Assembly: GCA_008921705.1 (NCBI GenBank)
Contig: VFFE01007737.1
Location: 62,447-126,446, forward strand
Length of the DNA stretch: 64,000 nt
Origin: Burhinus oedicnemus
Lineage: Eukaryota > Chordata > Aves > Charadriiformes > Burhinidae
Reading direction: 5' to 3'
The translations under genes were made by a program, and so were the position numbers. Positions 46,985 through 60,128 of this stretch are shown here, piece after piece. The notes under the pieces are model-generated. The model saw nothing but the letters and a program-made list of their open reading frames with translations, ran no database searches and had not been told where the DNA came from. Positions within the stretch are counted from its first letter, which is position 1; the number at the start of each line of letters is the position of its first letter.

Positions 46985-48370
46985 AGAGGCAAGAGACAGG
47001 AATATTTCGCAAAACTATCACAGAGCATCTTTTGGCCCCCCTGGAAGGGGGCTGTACTTCTCCAGCTGGTATTTTGCTTGGTCTGCAAGTAATTCTTGGC
47101 ATCTTTCAGTTGAGGAGGCCATCTGGATCAATACCTTCTGACAGCTGAACTGCTTTATAAGGATATGCAGTTGGGAGCTCCGAAAAAGGGTGATTCTTTG
47201 TATGCTATCAGAGTGCTACCCTGTAGGATAGGTGGGGTTTTTCTGCCAGCTTGTTTTGGGTCTGTAGTGCAGCTGCAGTGGTGACTTCATGGAGTTTTTA
47301 TAATCCCATAATGGGAAGGGAAGACAAATTGCTGCAGTAGGTTTCAGCCTTTGAGTGTATTTGTAGTATTAAGGCCTGTCACTTCTAATGTTAAGTGAGG
47401 TATACCAGTAAAAACCTTACCCTACAAAAAACAGGGGTGGGAGAGAATGAGGCAGTGGCAGGGAACCGGGGTGCTGACAGCTGCTGCCCCTTCTTGGTGT
47501 AGCTGCTTTGAGATTCGTTTGCTTAGGCTGAAGCAATGTGTGTATTAAGCCCAAGTGAGCAGGATTCATCAACCAGGAGTCTTAGATCTTACCTTCTCGG
47601 CTACCTTGAGCTCTTTCAACTCTGCATGAGATTGCAAGGGTTTGTCACCCCTTTTTCACAGCAATTTGCCTCCAAATAAACACGTTAAAGGCTGGGGGAG
47701 ATTTCTTTCTGTATATAGGTCTCAGGTACGTAGTTTCATCTTCAAGACATAGTTGAGCTGCAAGCAAAACATGTAGGTAATGTCAGTTGAATTCCTGCCA
47801 AATGTCTAATTATATGAAGTGACAGCATGATCTGATCCTCTGTCTCATGACTGCTGGAAAAGGCAGTATCTTCAAGTAAGGAGATGAAGTTCAGGCATTA
47901 AAACAAAAAGACATATACATTAAATCACTAAGTATTGAGTTTTCTTGTGTTTCCTCTTAATACGCTACTTGTCTCTCCTTTTGGCATCACCATCACTTTT
48001 TTTTTTTTGAGATGCTGGTATTAGGGCTCACTATGTCTTACATCACTGTGTTTCCAATTTATTAACCAGCTCTTACAAGGAGTTTCTGGTGATGAGCAAC
48101 CTGGAGACAGGGGCCAAGTCAAGTCTGTTGGGCAATGGCGAGAGTCTGTGGGATGGAGTCACGTGGACTTGGCAGGGTTGTCTGCTTCCATATTTTCAAT
48201 GAGGCGTGTGGGCTTTGCCTGCTGATCCAGGTATTAAAGTTTAGCTACACGGGCTGCACAGAGTATACTTGTGACTTTTATCCACCTAAACTGTTGTTTC
48301 AGGTCATGTCCTCTTTAGGTTTCTCTTTTTTTTTGTCCTCTCTTTGTATGAGGCTGTAGCAGAGAGCTGT

Positions 48371-48420
48371 GGGAGACCCGCAGCTCTCCCCTCAAGTTGG
48401 GGTACAGAGGGCCTACAGCT
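48371..48420. repeat. 50-bp dispersed direct repeat, copy 1
   Basis: It matches 49518-49567 in the same orientation at 44 of 50 bases. The family is unknown. Confidence 0.7.
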
Positions 48421-49074
48421 CTTCATATGCAGCGGTGAAGAACAACTTCTTCAGTTTCTGTGACGCTGAATATTGCCCCACTAGGACATGGCAGTACATA
48501 GTCTCTCTTACAGCTGAATTTGCTTTGGCTGATTGCTGGTATTCATCCCTGGAGGACACACCTAAGCTGGGATGAATCCTGCCTGATTTATGGTGTGTGT
48601 AGGTGCTCAGTGCACAAATCCTTCCCCTGAATTAGCGGCTTGCATGAAGCTCCCTTTCTGAAGACACCTATTTTTGATGCACCTTCATTCCTTTTTGTGT
48701 GGAAGTGGTATTTTCTCTAAGGCTTTGTTGCTTTGTGTAGTGGATGCTTGGACACTGAGAGTGCCGTTACACCTGTGTTTAGGGCTCAGTGCTGCAAGAG
48801 GCCAGAGCGGGTTTCCTCTGTCTCCTGAGCCATCAGGTGCAAACGCTCAGCAGCATCAATGTGATGTTTTATGTCAGTGAGACACAGCATATGTTCTCTT
48901 CCTTGTCTAGCAGTCTTTTGATCTTTGCAGCTGTGTACTGGACATCGTATTATCTACGTGCTGATTCATCCAAGCAGGGGATGCACTGCTGCTTCAGACC
49001 ACTGGCAAGCTTCACCCCAGGTCTCTACTTAACCTCGTTTCAGAGGCTGAGATCCTGAATCTGACCAGCAGTTT

Positions 49075-49352
49075 CAGAATCACAGGGGTTGGCAGGGACC
49101 TCTGGAGATCATCTAGTCCAAACCCCCTGCAGGTTCACCTACAGCAGATTGCACAGGATGGCGTCCAGACGGGTTTGGAATGTCTCCAGAGTCGGAGACT
49201 CCACCACCTCTCTGGGCAGCCTGTTCCAGTGCTCTGCCACCCTCAAAGAAGTTCCTCCTCATGTTTAGATGGAACTTCCTGTGTTCAGGTTTGTGCCCGT
49301 TACCTCTTGTCCTGTCACTGGGCACCGCTGAAAAAAGACTGGTCCTGTCAAA
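49075..49352 (-). mobile_element. CR1 LINE fragment, - strand
   Basis: It begins CAGAATCACAGGGGTTGGC at the left and continues through GGGCAGCCTGTTCCAGTGCT and TGTGCCCGTTACCTCTTGTC, the antisense of a CR1 3' UTR and ORF end. About 278 bp, 5'-truncated, non-functional. Confidence 0.92.
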
Positions 49353-49517
49353 GAAGCTCTTTTTAGGAGCTCATATGAACCTTGCCAGAGGTTTGGTGCC
49401 CTTTTGATCCGAGGCAACCAAGAAACTGTTCGGTTTGTTTGTCCTCAGAAGCGCTCTGGGTATTGATGAGACAGAGGAGAGGCAACCTGTTCCCATCAGG
49501 CAGTTGCAAGCTGAGTC

Positions 49518-49567
49518 TGGGGACCCGCAGCTCTCCTCTCAAATTGGGGTACAGAGAGCCTGCAGCT
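49518..49567. repeat. 50-bp dispersed direct repeat, copy 2
   Basis: Second copy of the 48371-48420 segment, 1.15 kb downstream, with the - strand CR1 fragment between the two. Confidence 0.7.
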
Positions 49568-52500
49568 GAATCCCACTTCATTGCTGTTCTGTAATGACAC
49601 CCTTTCTGTAGATACTGGGTGGCACTTGACGCAAATGTGTTCTTCCACAGGGGACACACAAACGTGACAAGTGCTTGTGTTCCTCTTGATATGTGGCCAA
49701 ATGCTTCTCAGGACCTCTTTGAATTAGTCAGGACAGCCTGTCATCTTGAGCTGGGTTTCACTAACACAGCTTCTACCTACCTCTTGTTATCAAGGGGTCT
49801 TCAGTTTTCTTTGACCCTGTCTCCTCAAGTTCATGAAGACTTCTAGTAAAAGGCTTTTCCCCCACCCCACACGCACACTGTGAATGCTGTATTGGGTCTG
49901 AACTTGATACTTGCATTCCTTTCTGAAAGCAGAGAAAAGCACTTCATGGTTTGGATAGTGCAAAGGAGGGGGGGGGGGCGGGGGGCTTGTGTTTAACCGC
50001 CAAATTTACCCATCTTTTCAAGCTCTCTGAGCCTGTCTGCAATTCATCCTCCAGGCTTCTTTTCCTTGCCAGGTGGTGCACAGATAAAACAGTTGTAGAC
50101 TATTGAGGTGCATCTGTGTTAAATTATGCTATAAATCTGCAAAAGCGATGTTGCTGCCAGTTATCCAAGCCTGCTCCAGAGGCCAAGCCATGGTGGTGGT
50201 CTTGTCGAGGACTTGCTTGTCGTTGATACCAGTAACTGCAAACTACATCCATCAACCGCCATGGATGCACCTGAATCTGCCCGATGAGGGTTATTTCTTG
50301 AAGATGCAGGTGGCTGTCTAGAAATCATCTCTTCTTTGGTAGACATTGCCCTTTACTTCTTCAAATCCATTGCCTGAAAGGAAGGGTTTGGTGTAGGTAT
50401 ATCTGAGGCTCTCTTTTTGCTGTTAGGCAACCCGGTATTTTAAGGTGGAAAAACCCCACAGGTACATGTGATGCCTGGATATCAGAGAAGATCAGATCTC
50501 CGGGGTTTTCATCCTGCCCCGGGTCTGTTCCAGACCCTTTGCTACTGCCAGGTTTTTTCTCATTTCCTGTGTAGCATCCTCATAAATATCTATTTCTGCT
50601 GGAACGTGATCTTACATAGCATTTACGCAGCCTATTTTGCAAGCAGAGATGGTATCTTAAACATCATGCTTTTTGCCAGTCTTTGAGAAGCCTTTCAAAC
50701 ACTGGATTTTAAAGCTGGGGTTGGTTACTGTGATATCAGGAGGTAGATCTACAAAAACTTTGTCAATGTGACAGTTGCCTCCTGGGGCAGCAGTGCAGCA
50801 GGGGCTGAGGGACTCCCAGGGATGCTGGGGATGCAGCGTTGGGGCTGGTGGTGTGCAGACAGCTGCATGTGGGCTGAACACCTGTGTCGTTCGGCGGTGT
50901 TTGCTGCTGATAAATGGGGATTTGGCATTCTGTCAGGCTTTTATGCAGAGGGATGTGTGTCTAACTTCTGCAGCAAGCCTCAGAAGATAGAGGGGAACTG
51001 AACTGTCAGTTGCTCTTTAGTCTTGTCTTTTCCCAGCCTAAAAAAAAAAAAAAAATTAAAATATGCAGAGTTCAAGTTTCATTAGGGGATTTTTTTCATT
51101 TTATTTAAGCGTTTAACTGTTCATTTAGCTGTTCCAACATAATACAACTCTCCATAAAAAGCACTAATCCTCTTTTTCTGGCAGATTATGATCTGTAGTG
51201 CTTTGTTAAAAGTGTAGGAATATGTGTACCTGGCTGCTGGCATATGTTTGGTTTGAGCTCGAGTGGGGAAGAGAAATCAATGAACCTAGCTTGCATCACA
51301 CAAACTACTTCCCTGAAAAATGGTCTATTGTTTGTTTTGACTCTCTTCATGTGAAAGAACTAAATTACTAACTAAATTATTCCCCCCCACATTCTCGGCT
51401 TTCATGCTGAGCTTGCATAGAGGGTATTGAGAACAAAGTTCAGGAATGGGTACTTGGATCACGCTTGGTGAAACGATCAACCAAGACTCATTTGGAAAAG
51501 TAACCTGCCAACACATTTAGATGAGGATTATACAATTAATGTGTTTTAGCACATTCACAATGTCTTCGAGGAAAAGACTTCATGGAAGTTCACTTCGCTA
51601 GGATGGAAAATGGTATGAGTTCGTTTGGGTTCATCCCTTTCTGTAAAAACTGTAATTGTAGGATGTCAACTTGACAGTCCTGTGCATTCATGAGTAACAA
51701 ATGAGTGTAATGATGTGCAGTTGTCCATGCCTCTCCCTTCCCAGCAATTTAGACTTAAATACTGTTTGTATGCCTTATCTTGTGAGGTGTTTTTTCTGCC
51801 TGTGAAGTGCTCAACAAAACTAACTGCACGAGCTGAAGACTAAATTGTTGGGTCAAATGATTCAACAGAAGCAACTCGTAATGTTTAAAAGGCATCTGTA
51901 GCCTTCAAGGTTGGAAAGAATCTCCAAAGTGTGGGACATCTGACGTGACGTGCACCTGCTTGCCGTAGTCTGCAGCCAGCTTTGTCAATGCTGTTACCAG
52001 CTTTAAACTACAACAGAGAATTTTGACCTACTTTTTCAGTTTTTCTGTTGTTCTGCACAACATCGAGGACACTGAAACCAGGTCAGTCCTAGCGCTATTT
52101 GGGAAAGCACAGATAAACACTGATGATCTCTGCATAGAGGTACTACTGGGATACAGGCAGGTAGTTGAAATACACTCCTGTAATAGGAGGCTTAGTCGGG
52201 GAGTACCTCCTAGTAGAAGACCCTCTAGGTAACCAGAAAGCTCTTGAGTAGGAGAGAAAAAGGGGGAAAAAAAAAAGTCTATTTCTCCTGGCTGGGTGGA
52301 GAAAGCATTCAACTTCTGCATCCTCCCTTCCTACTAGCTTGTGTGGATAGCCAAGCACCAGAGCAGGATCCTCTTCTAGGTCAGGCCAAGATAGGATATT
52401 TGGTTATCTGCTGATTTTTCTCCTTAGGAACAGGGCAGATCTCATAACTCTTTTTTATTTTCCCATTAGTAGAGAGTCACTTTGCCAGAAGTGAGTAATG

Positions 52501-55500
52501 GGATGACTCTGGAAAATGAAATTCTTGTTGGGGCCAGTTGCAAGGTAGCATTGGGTAGCAACAGGACAAGAAGTGGAACATCGTGGAAGGGAAGAGATGA
52601 GGCGGTGGGATGAGAAAACATGAAAGGACCTGAAGCCAGTGGAGATGTGTGTCCACATAGAAGAGAGCAAAGCTGTAAGTGAAAGGTTTACTAATCGTGT
52701 TTTAATATAGGAAGAACGTTGACACTGAGGAAGCCGCTAATGTATGCGGTGAAGCAGAGGACACAAAGCCAGCTTGTTCCTCTAAACTTAGGGGTGTAAG
52801 TGAATAAATGAGTTGGCAGATGCTGAGAATGTGAGTGAACACATTGTATATGTCCTGGTTTCAAATATTCATTACCCACATCCTGACTACTGCACCTTTT
52901 CCAGAAGGTGAACCGTTTGTCCCAATCTGTGGCAAAGCGAGCAAAGTTTTCTGCTGCTGAAGGCTCTACTTCTTGCATTGTACAAGCGTAGAAGCTGGTG
53001 ATCTCATAACCGTATGTTTATAACACGTCAGTTGAGACCCCTGGAGGATTTTATAGTCTTTTAAGTCATGTGGGAAGTAGCAGATCTTGTCTGGAAAGCA
53101 TTTTCCAGATCAAGAGACTTACTAGAAGTATTACATGGGTGTGTGGGGTGGACATTGGAAAATCCAGTGAGATGGCACGTGCCTTGCCCTAAAGCAGTGA
53201 TCTTGGAGTTGCTTTGAGAAATTGAGTTCCTATTTCTGTAGAGAGTGGGATGAGATCACCCATCCTAAAAGCAAATGGGGCTTCTTTGAAGGTCTCTCCT
53301 TAACAGGACGGAAAAGAAACTGTAGGGCTGAACTACTTCTGCTTGTTAGGGTGGCTGTCCATGCACCAAGCGTTTGCAGTTTGATTTCTAGCATGTTTTG
53401 ACTCCTTCATGAATCAAAAACACACACAGACCTGCATCAGGTCTGCTTGATTTGATTTGAAGAAAAGTAGATTAATTTGCAGTTTCAGTTTGGACAGGTT
53501 TTCTGAAATTGTGCCACAAACCAAGACTTTGACAGCTCTTGTTCTTATCTTGGAAGGGTCTCCAGAGTATCTCAAGTAGGTCAAAGAAACTTGCAGTGCA
53601 AGGGAAGCAGGCGTTTTCCTTTGAAGGGTAGGAATAAGGTTTGCTCTGGCTTCTTCACACCAGTCTCTTGTTTGCGTTGTCCTTTACTACTGCTGCTGCT
53701 TTCAAACATAAGGGCTTCATTGAGAAAACCGGATGGCTGTGAGCAATGTCTCCATGCCCTAACGAGCGCTCGGTAAGTGATAAACCTTCCTTCACCCTAG
53801 ACTGTGCTATGGATCACAACGCGAATAGCAGCTGCCTTCAACACCGCCTAGAAGCTGGTTTGTAGCTCCAGCACTGCGGTTTTATTGATAGAGGAGAGGT
53901 TGTGATTTAGATCTTGGGTCCTAAGTGTTCTGAAGTGCGTAGGGATACAAAGTTGTTGGTTTTGTGGTTTGTTTTTTTTTTTTTACTTGGCTAACTGTGC
54001 TTTAAGTAATTTCCTTTCAAGCCTGTATCTTGCATTAAATAACTGTTCCCGTGTCTCCAACTGTATTATAGTGAAATGAATACTGGAATTGGACTGAGTC
54101 ACCGTTAGGGAAATATCTTCATGCAGCTTTGTTTAAATGCAAGTAACTTTCAGGAGCAGTCTTGCTGAGTGGGTGGAAAGGTAGGAAGGAAAATCGTAAT
54201 GAAAAAGTTTGAATCGTGGCAGGAAATAGTCCTGGCATTGAGTAGTCTTTAAATATTAATGCGACTGACTTCAAATTACAGTCTAGTCTTCATTCTTCTG
54301 CCACTCCTCTTCCAAAGCCAAGCGCTTTGTTAGTCCTCAAAAGCCACACTTGATGCCATATTTACTACAGTTATTTTTAGTGTGTAGTAGCAGTAGTGAA
54401 AGATCTTTGTGCCATTCCGTGTACCAACAGCTGGTAGTAGAGTTGGCCATAATAAAGAGGTTATCAAACGCTTGGTTCACTCGTTCATTGCTGATCGGAA
54501 TTCCTGTTTGCAGGAGGCTTTCAGCTGAGAGAGAGGATTAGTGTTTGCAGACTGTCAGGCATGACCTTTCAATTCTTCTCCCTGGGGAGACCTTATACAG
54601 ATGGGGAACGGGGGTAGGACGGAGGCGTAGTAGCTTGTAACCCTTAACATCTTATTTCACGAGCCAGAAAACGTGTGATGGAGCTCTCTACTTAATCTCC
54701 CTGAGAAGAATGGAGTTGCTTGTCCCATCTGAGATGCAATGAGCAAGATGGTGTAAGTGTCAAACCAAGCAGTATATTTCTGATGTCGGATCTGAAACTT
54801 GGCACACGGGGTTTAAGCCAAGTTCAGACTTTAGTCTGGAGGAGGGGGAAGCTGTGTGGAGGCTCAGGAGGGCTTGTGCTTGCAAGAGGCATGAGCAGCC
54901 CTTAAAGGAATGACGTACTTGTGTAATCTAGCACTGGTGGAGCACCACCTGCCCTGCAGCTGCTGAAGATCAAGGCCAACTCATATCAACTATTTGAAAC
55001 TTGTTAAATAGTGTGCCTTTACCTTTTGGTGGCTTTCAGCCCCATTTTATCATAGCTGGTAAAAGGCTTTTCTATAGTGATGCTTGTGCCAGCAGGTAGC
55101 CAAACAACTTTGAAAAGATCTGCACCTAGGCATCAGGTTCTGCTGCAAAACCACCCCGCTGTCTGGATCCATCTACCCTGCAGGTCGAAAGCTGGTAATA
55201 CTTCATGGCAGAAGGAAGGTTAAAGGACTTCTGGCATCATGCAGGAAAATGCTGTAGTGCGTTCATAAACAGCCTGCTCTTCCCAGTCCACCTCATGTTC
55301 ACCGGGGTTGTTTAGAAACCCTTTCCGGTGGTTTTCGCTTATATTGACTTTTCTTACGCTCTCTACAGGCCATGTAACTGTTAGCTGAATGAGCAAGTGG
55401 CAAAAAAAATAATCTGTTTGCAAATTTATAAAAGTTGTATCCTTCCTGTGCTGTAATCAGTCCCTGTCATGCAGATTTTACCTCTTTCTTTCAGGGTAGT

Positions 55501-57411
55501 CCTTCATAGTAGTATGTCCTCAGTCTCCTGAGCTCTGCTGCCCTTCATGTCTCACAAAATGCTGTGAGTTGTTTTTTTCCAAGAGTAAACTGGGCAAGGG
55601 TTGTGCTCGTGCTAGAGACTTCTTTCTGTTACCCCTTTGCGAGGTCTGTAGTTGTTTCCCATGGATTATCCAACCTTGATGAAAATAATTATTTTGGTCT
55701 CCAGTGGGGAAAAAAGTTCTCCTCTCTGGCTTTGGTAGGATCAAGTGCTTTTTCTAGAGTGCTACTTTTTTAATTCATAAATTCCTCCATTTTGCTCATC
55801 TTTCGTAGTGATCCAGCCCTGGAAGCACTCCATCATCATCCTCACATTTGATTTCTGTTCGGCAATAAAGTTCCTTGGTTTCAATGACTGTCTCTTTTTT
55901 TATTTTGTTTGTTTTGAAGCAAGTCTCTCCTCCCAGGACAGGCTGGGGTGGGGTCCAGTCAAAGTGCTTTTCTGGTATCTGGTAGAGCATCGTCACTGCT
56001 TCAGCAAGCTGGTTTCATAAAGCAAATACAACTGTGCTTGCATCTATGCAAACAGCTTTGAGAAACAGTGCTAACTCACCCCTTCAAAATGAACGCTGCA
56101 GCTGAAAGTATGTTGGGATGATGAAAAACCAGTTCATCCTGTTTGCCCATAACGGATGCTTCCTGCTCATCCATATGTAGTTTTAAGTATTAAATCTTGA
56201 ATTAATTTGAGGTACAAGTAAAGCTTGGTAGTACTAAATATTGAATTTATTTTATGTGAACGTGTCCAACTCTTCTGTCTCTAGCTAGGCCAACAGTGCT
56301 TAATCACAAGTGGGATTTCACATGTTATGTAGTGTGACATTGGGAGCTTGACGCTGCAGCTTCTGGGTTGGTATGGCCAAACTGGTAGTGTGGATGTGAT
56401 ACAGTGATTCTCAGATGACCTGATTTTTAGACCTCCTGGATTTGCTGAAAACATGCTGATGACCTTTTCTGCAGAGCAACAATGAGAATCCATCTACTTT
56501 TCAGTCTAGAAAAGAGGGCTGCTGAGTCACGGGCTAGATGAAATACCCTGTGGGTTGTAATCTGTGCAACCTGAGCTAGGTTCTGAGCGTTAGTGTAAAC
56601 CCTTAAAGATGAATGGTTTTGTGGGATTGTTATGTTGTGTGAAGCGTCCCTTTGAGCGTACAGGTGTTTCTTTACACTATTATTAGTTCCTCAAGGTCTT
56701 CCTAATACACTGTGGAGGGACACAGCATCCTTCCTATGGAATCAGTTTAGAGTCCTGCAAACTCCCTGTCTGATACAGTATCTGAACAAAAGCAGTGGAA
56801 AGTAATTACAAGGTGGTGTTAAAGTTGTGCATTCTCTGTATTTAATCTTTGCTCTTTTTGTGAAAGTATTTAAAAAAAAAAAATCGAGGGAGGAAGCTCA
56901 AGCTGGGGAGAACTGTGCCCTCTTTTGTGTAAACATACAGAACTGCGAATGGAAGTGGATAGAAAAGGTTGGAGTTGTGCTAAAGACTAGTTTGCTATTC
57001 AGAAACTGGAATTTCCAACTGGTAGCTACCTGTGTTTTCTGGATCTCGTGTGCATGAGTTCTGCCTTGTATACAGATGCCTTAGATCAAAACAAAAGTTT
57101 CCAGAAATAAAAGTATACCAGAGGTAACGGCCAGGGAAAGCGTACTCGTATTTCACAAGGGCTAATGCTTTTGTTCTGTGCCACTGGTTTGTGCATGGGT
57201 AATAAGTCTTGTCTTTCATTTTTGGATGACTGGAAGTAGGTAGGTTAGCTTCATCATCTCATGAAATGAACAGAAGAAACCCTCGCTAAATCCTCTACAA
57301 ATGTCTTGCTACGGGAGGACTGAGCCAACTGCCTTAGTAACCTTTGAACCCTTGTAAATATGGTTGTGTTTCTAGGTGTACCTGATAGTGTTTGATTGCC
57401 GATGTCCTTCC

Positions 57412-57475
57412 ACAATGACTCTTGTTTAGGTGGTTTAATTTAGACAATAACTCTTGTTTAGGTGGTTTCATTTAG
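57412..57475. repeat. Two-copy 32-bp tandem duplication
   Basis: Copies at 57412-57443 and 57444-57475 differ at two positions (G/A and A/C). This is a recent small tandem duplication within the intron. Confidence 0.9.
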
Positions 57476-59049
57476 CACTTCTCTGCTGACTTTGAAGGCA
57501 TTTGCTGACTTCCATAAAAACATTGAAACTTCAGCTGTAGGCATCCATGCACAAGTAGGACACAAACCATGTTTCTAAAATTATTCAGGCACTATTCCAT
57601 TCAAATCTGGAAAGTCGTGAATGCAACAGTGTCCCCTAAAGGAGTACAGTCCAGTATGTATAGGGTGTGGGGGATAGCTCCAGATAATGTTTATTCTAGT
57701 TCTTGCTGAAGAACTGTACCACAAGCATCTCCAGAGTCTCCATATCTGCTGCCTAATACCAGCTCCTAATGCAGCATCTGTACAGACAAAGCATGCTGCA
57801 ACCTTTTCCTTCATCCTCCTGGTTGCTTGGGAAATGAGGGGAGGCTTGCCCACCACCACTGGTACCTCTGGACTGTCCCATCAGGCCGCAATGATCTGTT
57901 GCTACAGAGCCTTTGGAGTTTCATGTCTGAGCGGTAGAAATTTCTTCTGACCACAGTGAGGCCAAGCTGAATCATTTGGCTGTGCTAACAATCCAGTGTG
58001 AGTTCATGTCCTGGGAAAGGTCTCATGGTGAGACATCAGTCTTCTCTGCACTCCCTGGACTGCACTTGTGGAGCGGGACCTCTTGGGTCCATACAGCTTC
58101 TGCCTGTCTTTTTTAGGCTGGTCCATGGGTCCAGAGGAACCGCTTAGCCTGCGTGGGTTGAGAAGCATCTATTTCTTATCCTCTTTTGACAGAGTTGGCA
58201 GATTGATGCTCCTGAGATACACCAGTGCACTGTCTGGAGTAGCCCAGAGTTGTCTGCCCTTGAACTTATGGTGGTGACAAGCTTGGACAGGTGGGAGGAA
58301 GGTGTTCTCTGGGAGAACTGTCAGGCTTTCATTTGCCAGTCATGAATGCAGGCTGCTGGAGAAGATCTTGGCCCTTGGGACCTTCACCCAATTCCATTAG
58401 AACATCTGTTTCCAAAGCCTTTTTTTTTTTTTTTTTTGGCAACTGAATCATTTTAGTAACATGAACTGTGTTGATACAGCTTTCAGGAAAATTCTAGCTT
58501 TTTTTAAAGTAATCTTGCTTTGGCTACTAAATTTGGTCATCTCTGTCAGACAACAGTTTCAATTAGCAAATATGTGGGGGGTCAACTTGAAAAGATGGAA
58601 AATGAAGGAGAATTTGACTTCCTAAGTACTCCAATATTTTCTTTTCTTGGCACCTTTTGTTTCCCACTTTCTATTTTTTGTCTGACTTTTCTGTAATACT
58701 TTATAAATATATGAAGTGAGAAGAAAACAAACTTCACAGTTGCTTTAAAGACAGGATGTGTTCTCCTTGCAGTTTCCACCTGATATGCTGGTGTAGGTTG
58801 AAATTGCTTTTGTTAGTATTTGCGGCTTGAGTCCTGATAACTCCAGTAGCAAGCAGTGGCTGGGCGGCACTTCTATCTCTTTGTGACATCAGGGCTTTTT
58901 ATCAGAAAATTGTTAAGAAAATGGTAAAATTCCCATAGAGCTGTTAATTTCTTTGAGGAGAGTTCTGGACGTTGGCCCTGTTGTACATTTCTTGCTCGGT
59001 ATTTTAAAATAATGATTTTGATTTCATATATCTCTTTTCTTTTCCCCAG

Positions 59050-59288
59050 GTAAGAAACCAAAAGCAACCTGCCTTTATTGAGTTCTCAAGAACGTAATCG
59101 ACCCCTTGGTACATTATCAAGATGCATTAGGAAACTGGATACGGTGCCAAAAGAACTCCATGATTTTCCATGACTCTCTTGGACCCTGACTCAGATACTT
59201 TTGTATATATATTTCTATTCTAAGCAGAAGAGTTGTGTACTCCAGTTCCTTTCTGCCAGCTTGCTGGCAGAGATATTTCACTAAGATC
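59050..59288 (+). other. CSNK1G1: Candidate CSNK1G1 5' UTR of the first coding exon
   Basis: The best acceptor is TTTTCCCCAG|GTAAGA at 59049/59050. A weaker CTAAGCAG acceptor at about 59228 is an alternative. An in-frame TGA at 59187-59189 precedes the kinase frame, and no in-frame ATG lies between it and 59289. The frame therefore cannot begin further upstream. Confidence 0.5.
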
Positions 59289-59466
59289 ATGGACCATCCT
59301 AATAGGGAAAAGGATGAAAGGCAGCGGACGACGAAAGGAATGCCGGGAAGGAGCGGGCATGGTTCTCGACCAAGCTCATCGGGGTCTTCTGGTGTTCTTA
59401 TGGTGGGACCCAACTTCAGAGTGGGCAAGAAGATTGGGTGTGGGAACTTTGGAGAGCTCAGACTAG
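59289..59466 (+). CDS. CSNK1G1: Casein kinase I gamma 1, first coding exon (partial gene)
   Basis: This exon encodes residues 1-59 and the first base of codon 60, ending at the donor CTAG|GTAAGA. It starts [16 protein letters not shown], which matches human CSNK1G1 ([16 protein letters not shown]) and not the gamma-3 paralogue, whose N-terminus differs. A Ser/Gly-rich linker (21-35) is followed by [20 protein letters not shown] at 36-55. This holds the start of the kinase domain and the glycine loop GCGNFG (GxGxxG, 50-55) that covers ATP. The start context is strong (A at -3, G at +4). The enzyme is a Ser/Thr kinase, membrane-anchored by a C-terminal lipid in this family, and acts in Wnt receptor phosphorylation and membrane signalling. 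Catalytic Lys, HRD-type and DFG-type motifs lie in later exons outside the window. Confidence 0.95.
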
Positions 59467-60128
59467 GTAAGAAGTAACCGTTTCAGTGGCCTCCATTATC
59501 CAGGTTAGCATTTCACCACTGGAATATAAATACATAAAAACTTACCCTGGCTTGAGAAACACACGTGCTTGTCTTGTTTCCCAAGCGTCGAGCTGCCTTA
59601 CCTGAAGCTTCTGACTCAGAAGATGTAACTGTTAGCATTGTTTTTCTTTGCATAAAGTCAAAGTGAATACACTGGAGAGGCCAAAGATGCAAATTTTGAA
59701 CAATCCCAACAATGAAGACTGTTCTCAGTGCTGAATGTCTTGCCTAAGGTGAAAAAAAACCCAAAAACAAACCTTCTTAACTGTCTGGATTGCTAAATCT
59801 TGCTCTCAATTTTTTGTTCATAAGCTAGGGTGCCCTATTAAATTAATGGGTGAGACTCTCTCCCAGCACTCGACCACATCTTCTGTATTCCACGTCCTTC
59901 ACCAACCTCTGTGCGCTAGTTTCAGCCCCATCACCAACTCCCTGATCTGTCCCATGTGTTTGACTTGCTGGCTGGCGAAGAGCAGGGTGTGCTGACTGGC
60001 CATCTGGCTGCTGCCCCTCAGCTGCTGAACTGGCCTGGCAAGCTGTGATTTTTCGTGGTCTGTTGGTCTTCTAACCACATGTCTTGCAGCTGGTCACCCA
60101 AACAGATGGCTATGCTAATGTATTGTTT

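Larger units (their letters stand above)
42249..49074 (+). other. CSNK1G1 intron 1, no gene seen
   Basis: Ordinary intron with an A/T-rich (AAATA)n-like tract at 46947-46984 and T-runs near 46391 and 48000. A 50-bp segment at 48371-48420 recurs at 49518-49567. No supported gene. Confidence 0.45.
49353..59049 (+). other. CSNK1G1 intron 1, last part
   Basis: No supported gene. A G11-C-G6 run lies at 49968-49985, an A-run near 51040-51054 and a T18 run at 58420-58437. A 32-bp tandem duplication lies at 57412-57475. The intron ends in a long pyrimidine-rich tract, TCTCTTTTCTTTTCCCCAG. Confidence 0.45.

Noticed and set aside
59235..59288. Extension of the CSNK1G1 frame upstream of the ATG
   Set aside because: The extra codons would begin at GTG and do not resemble the kinase. 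The ATG at 59289 has strong context and matches the family N-terminus.
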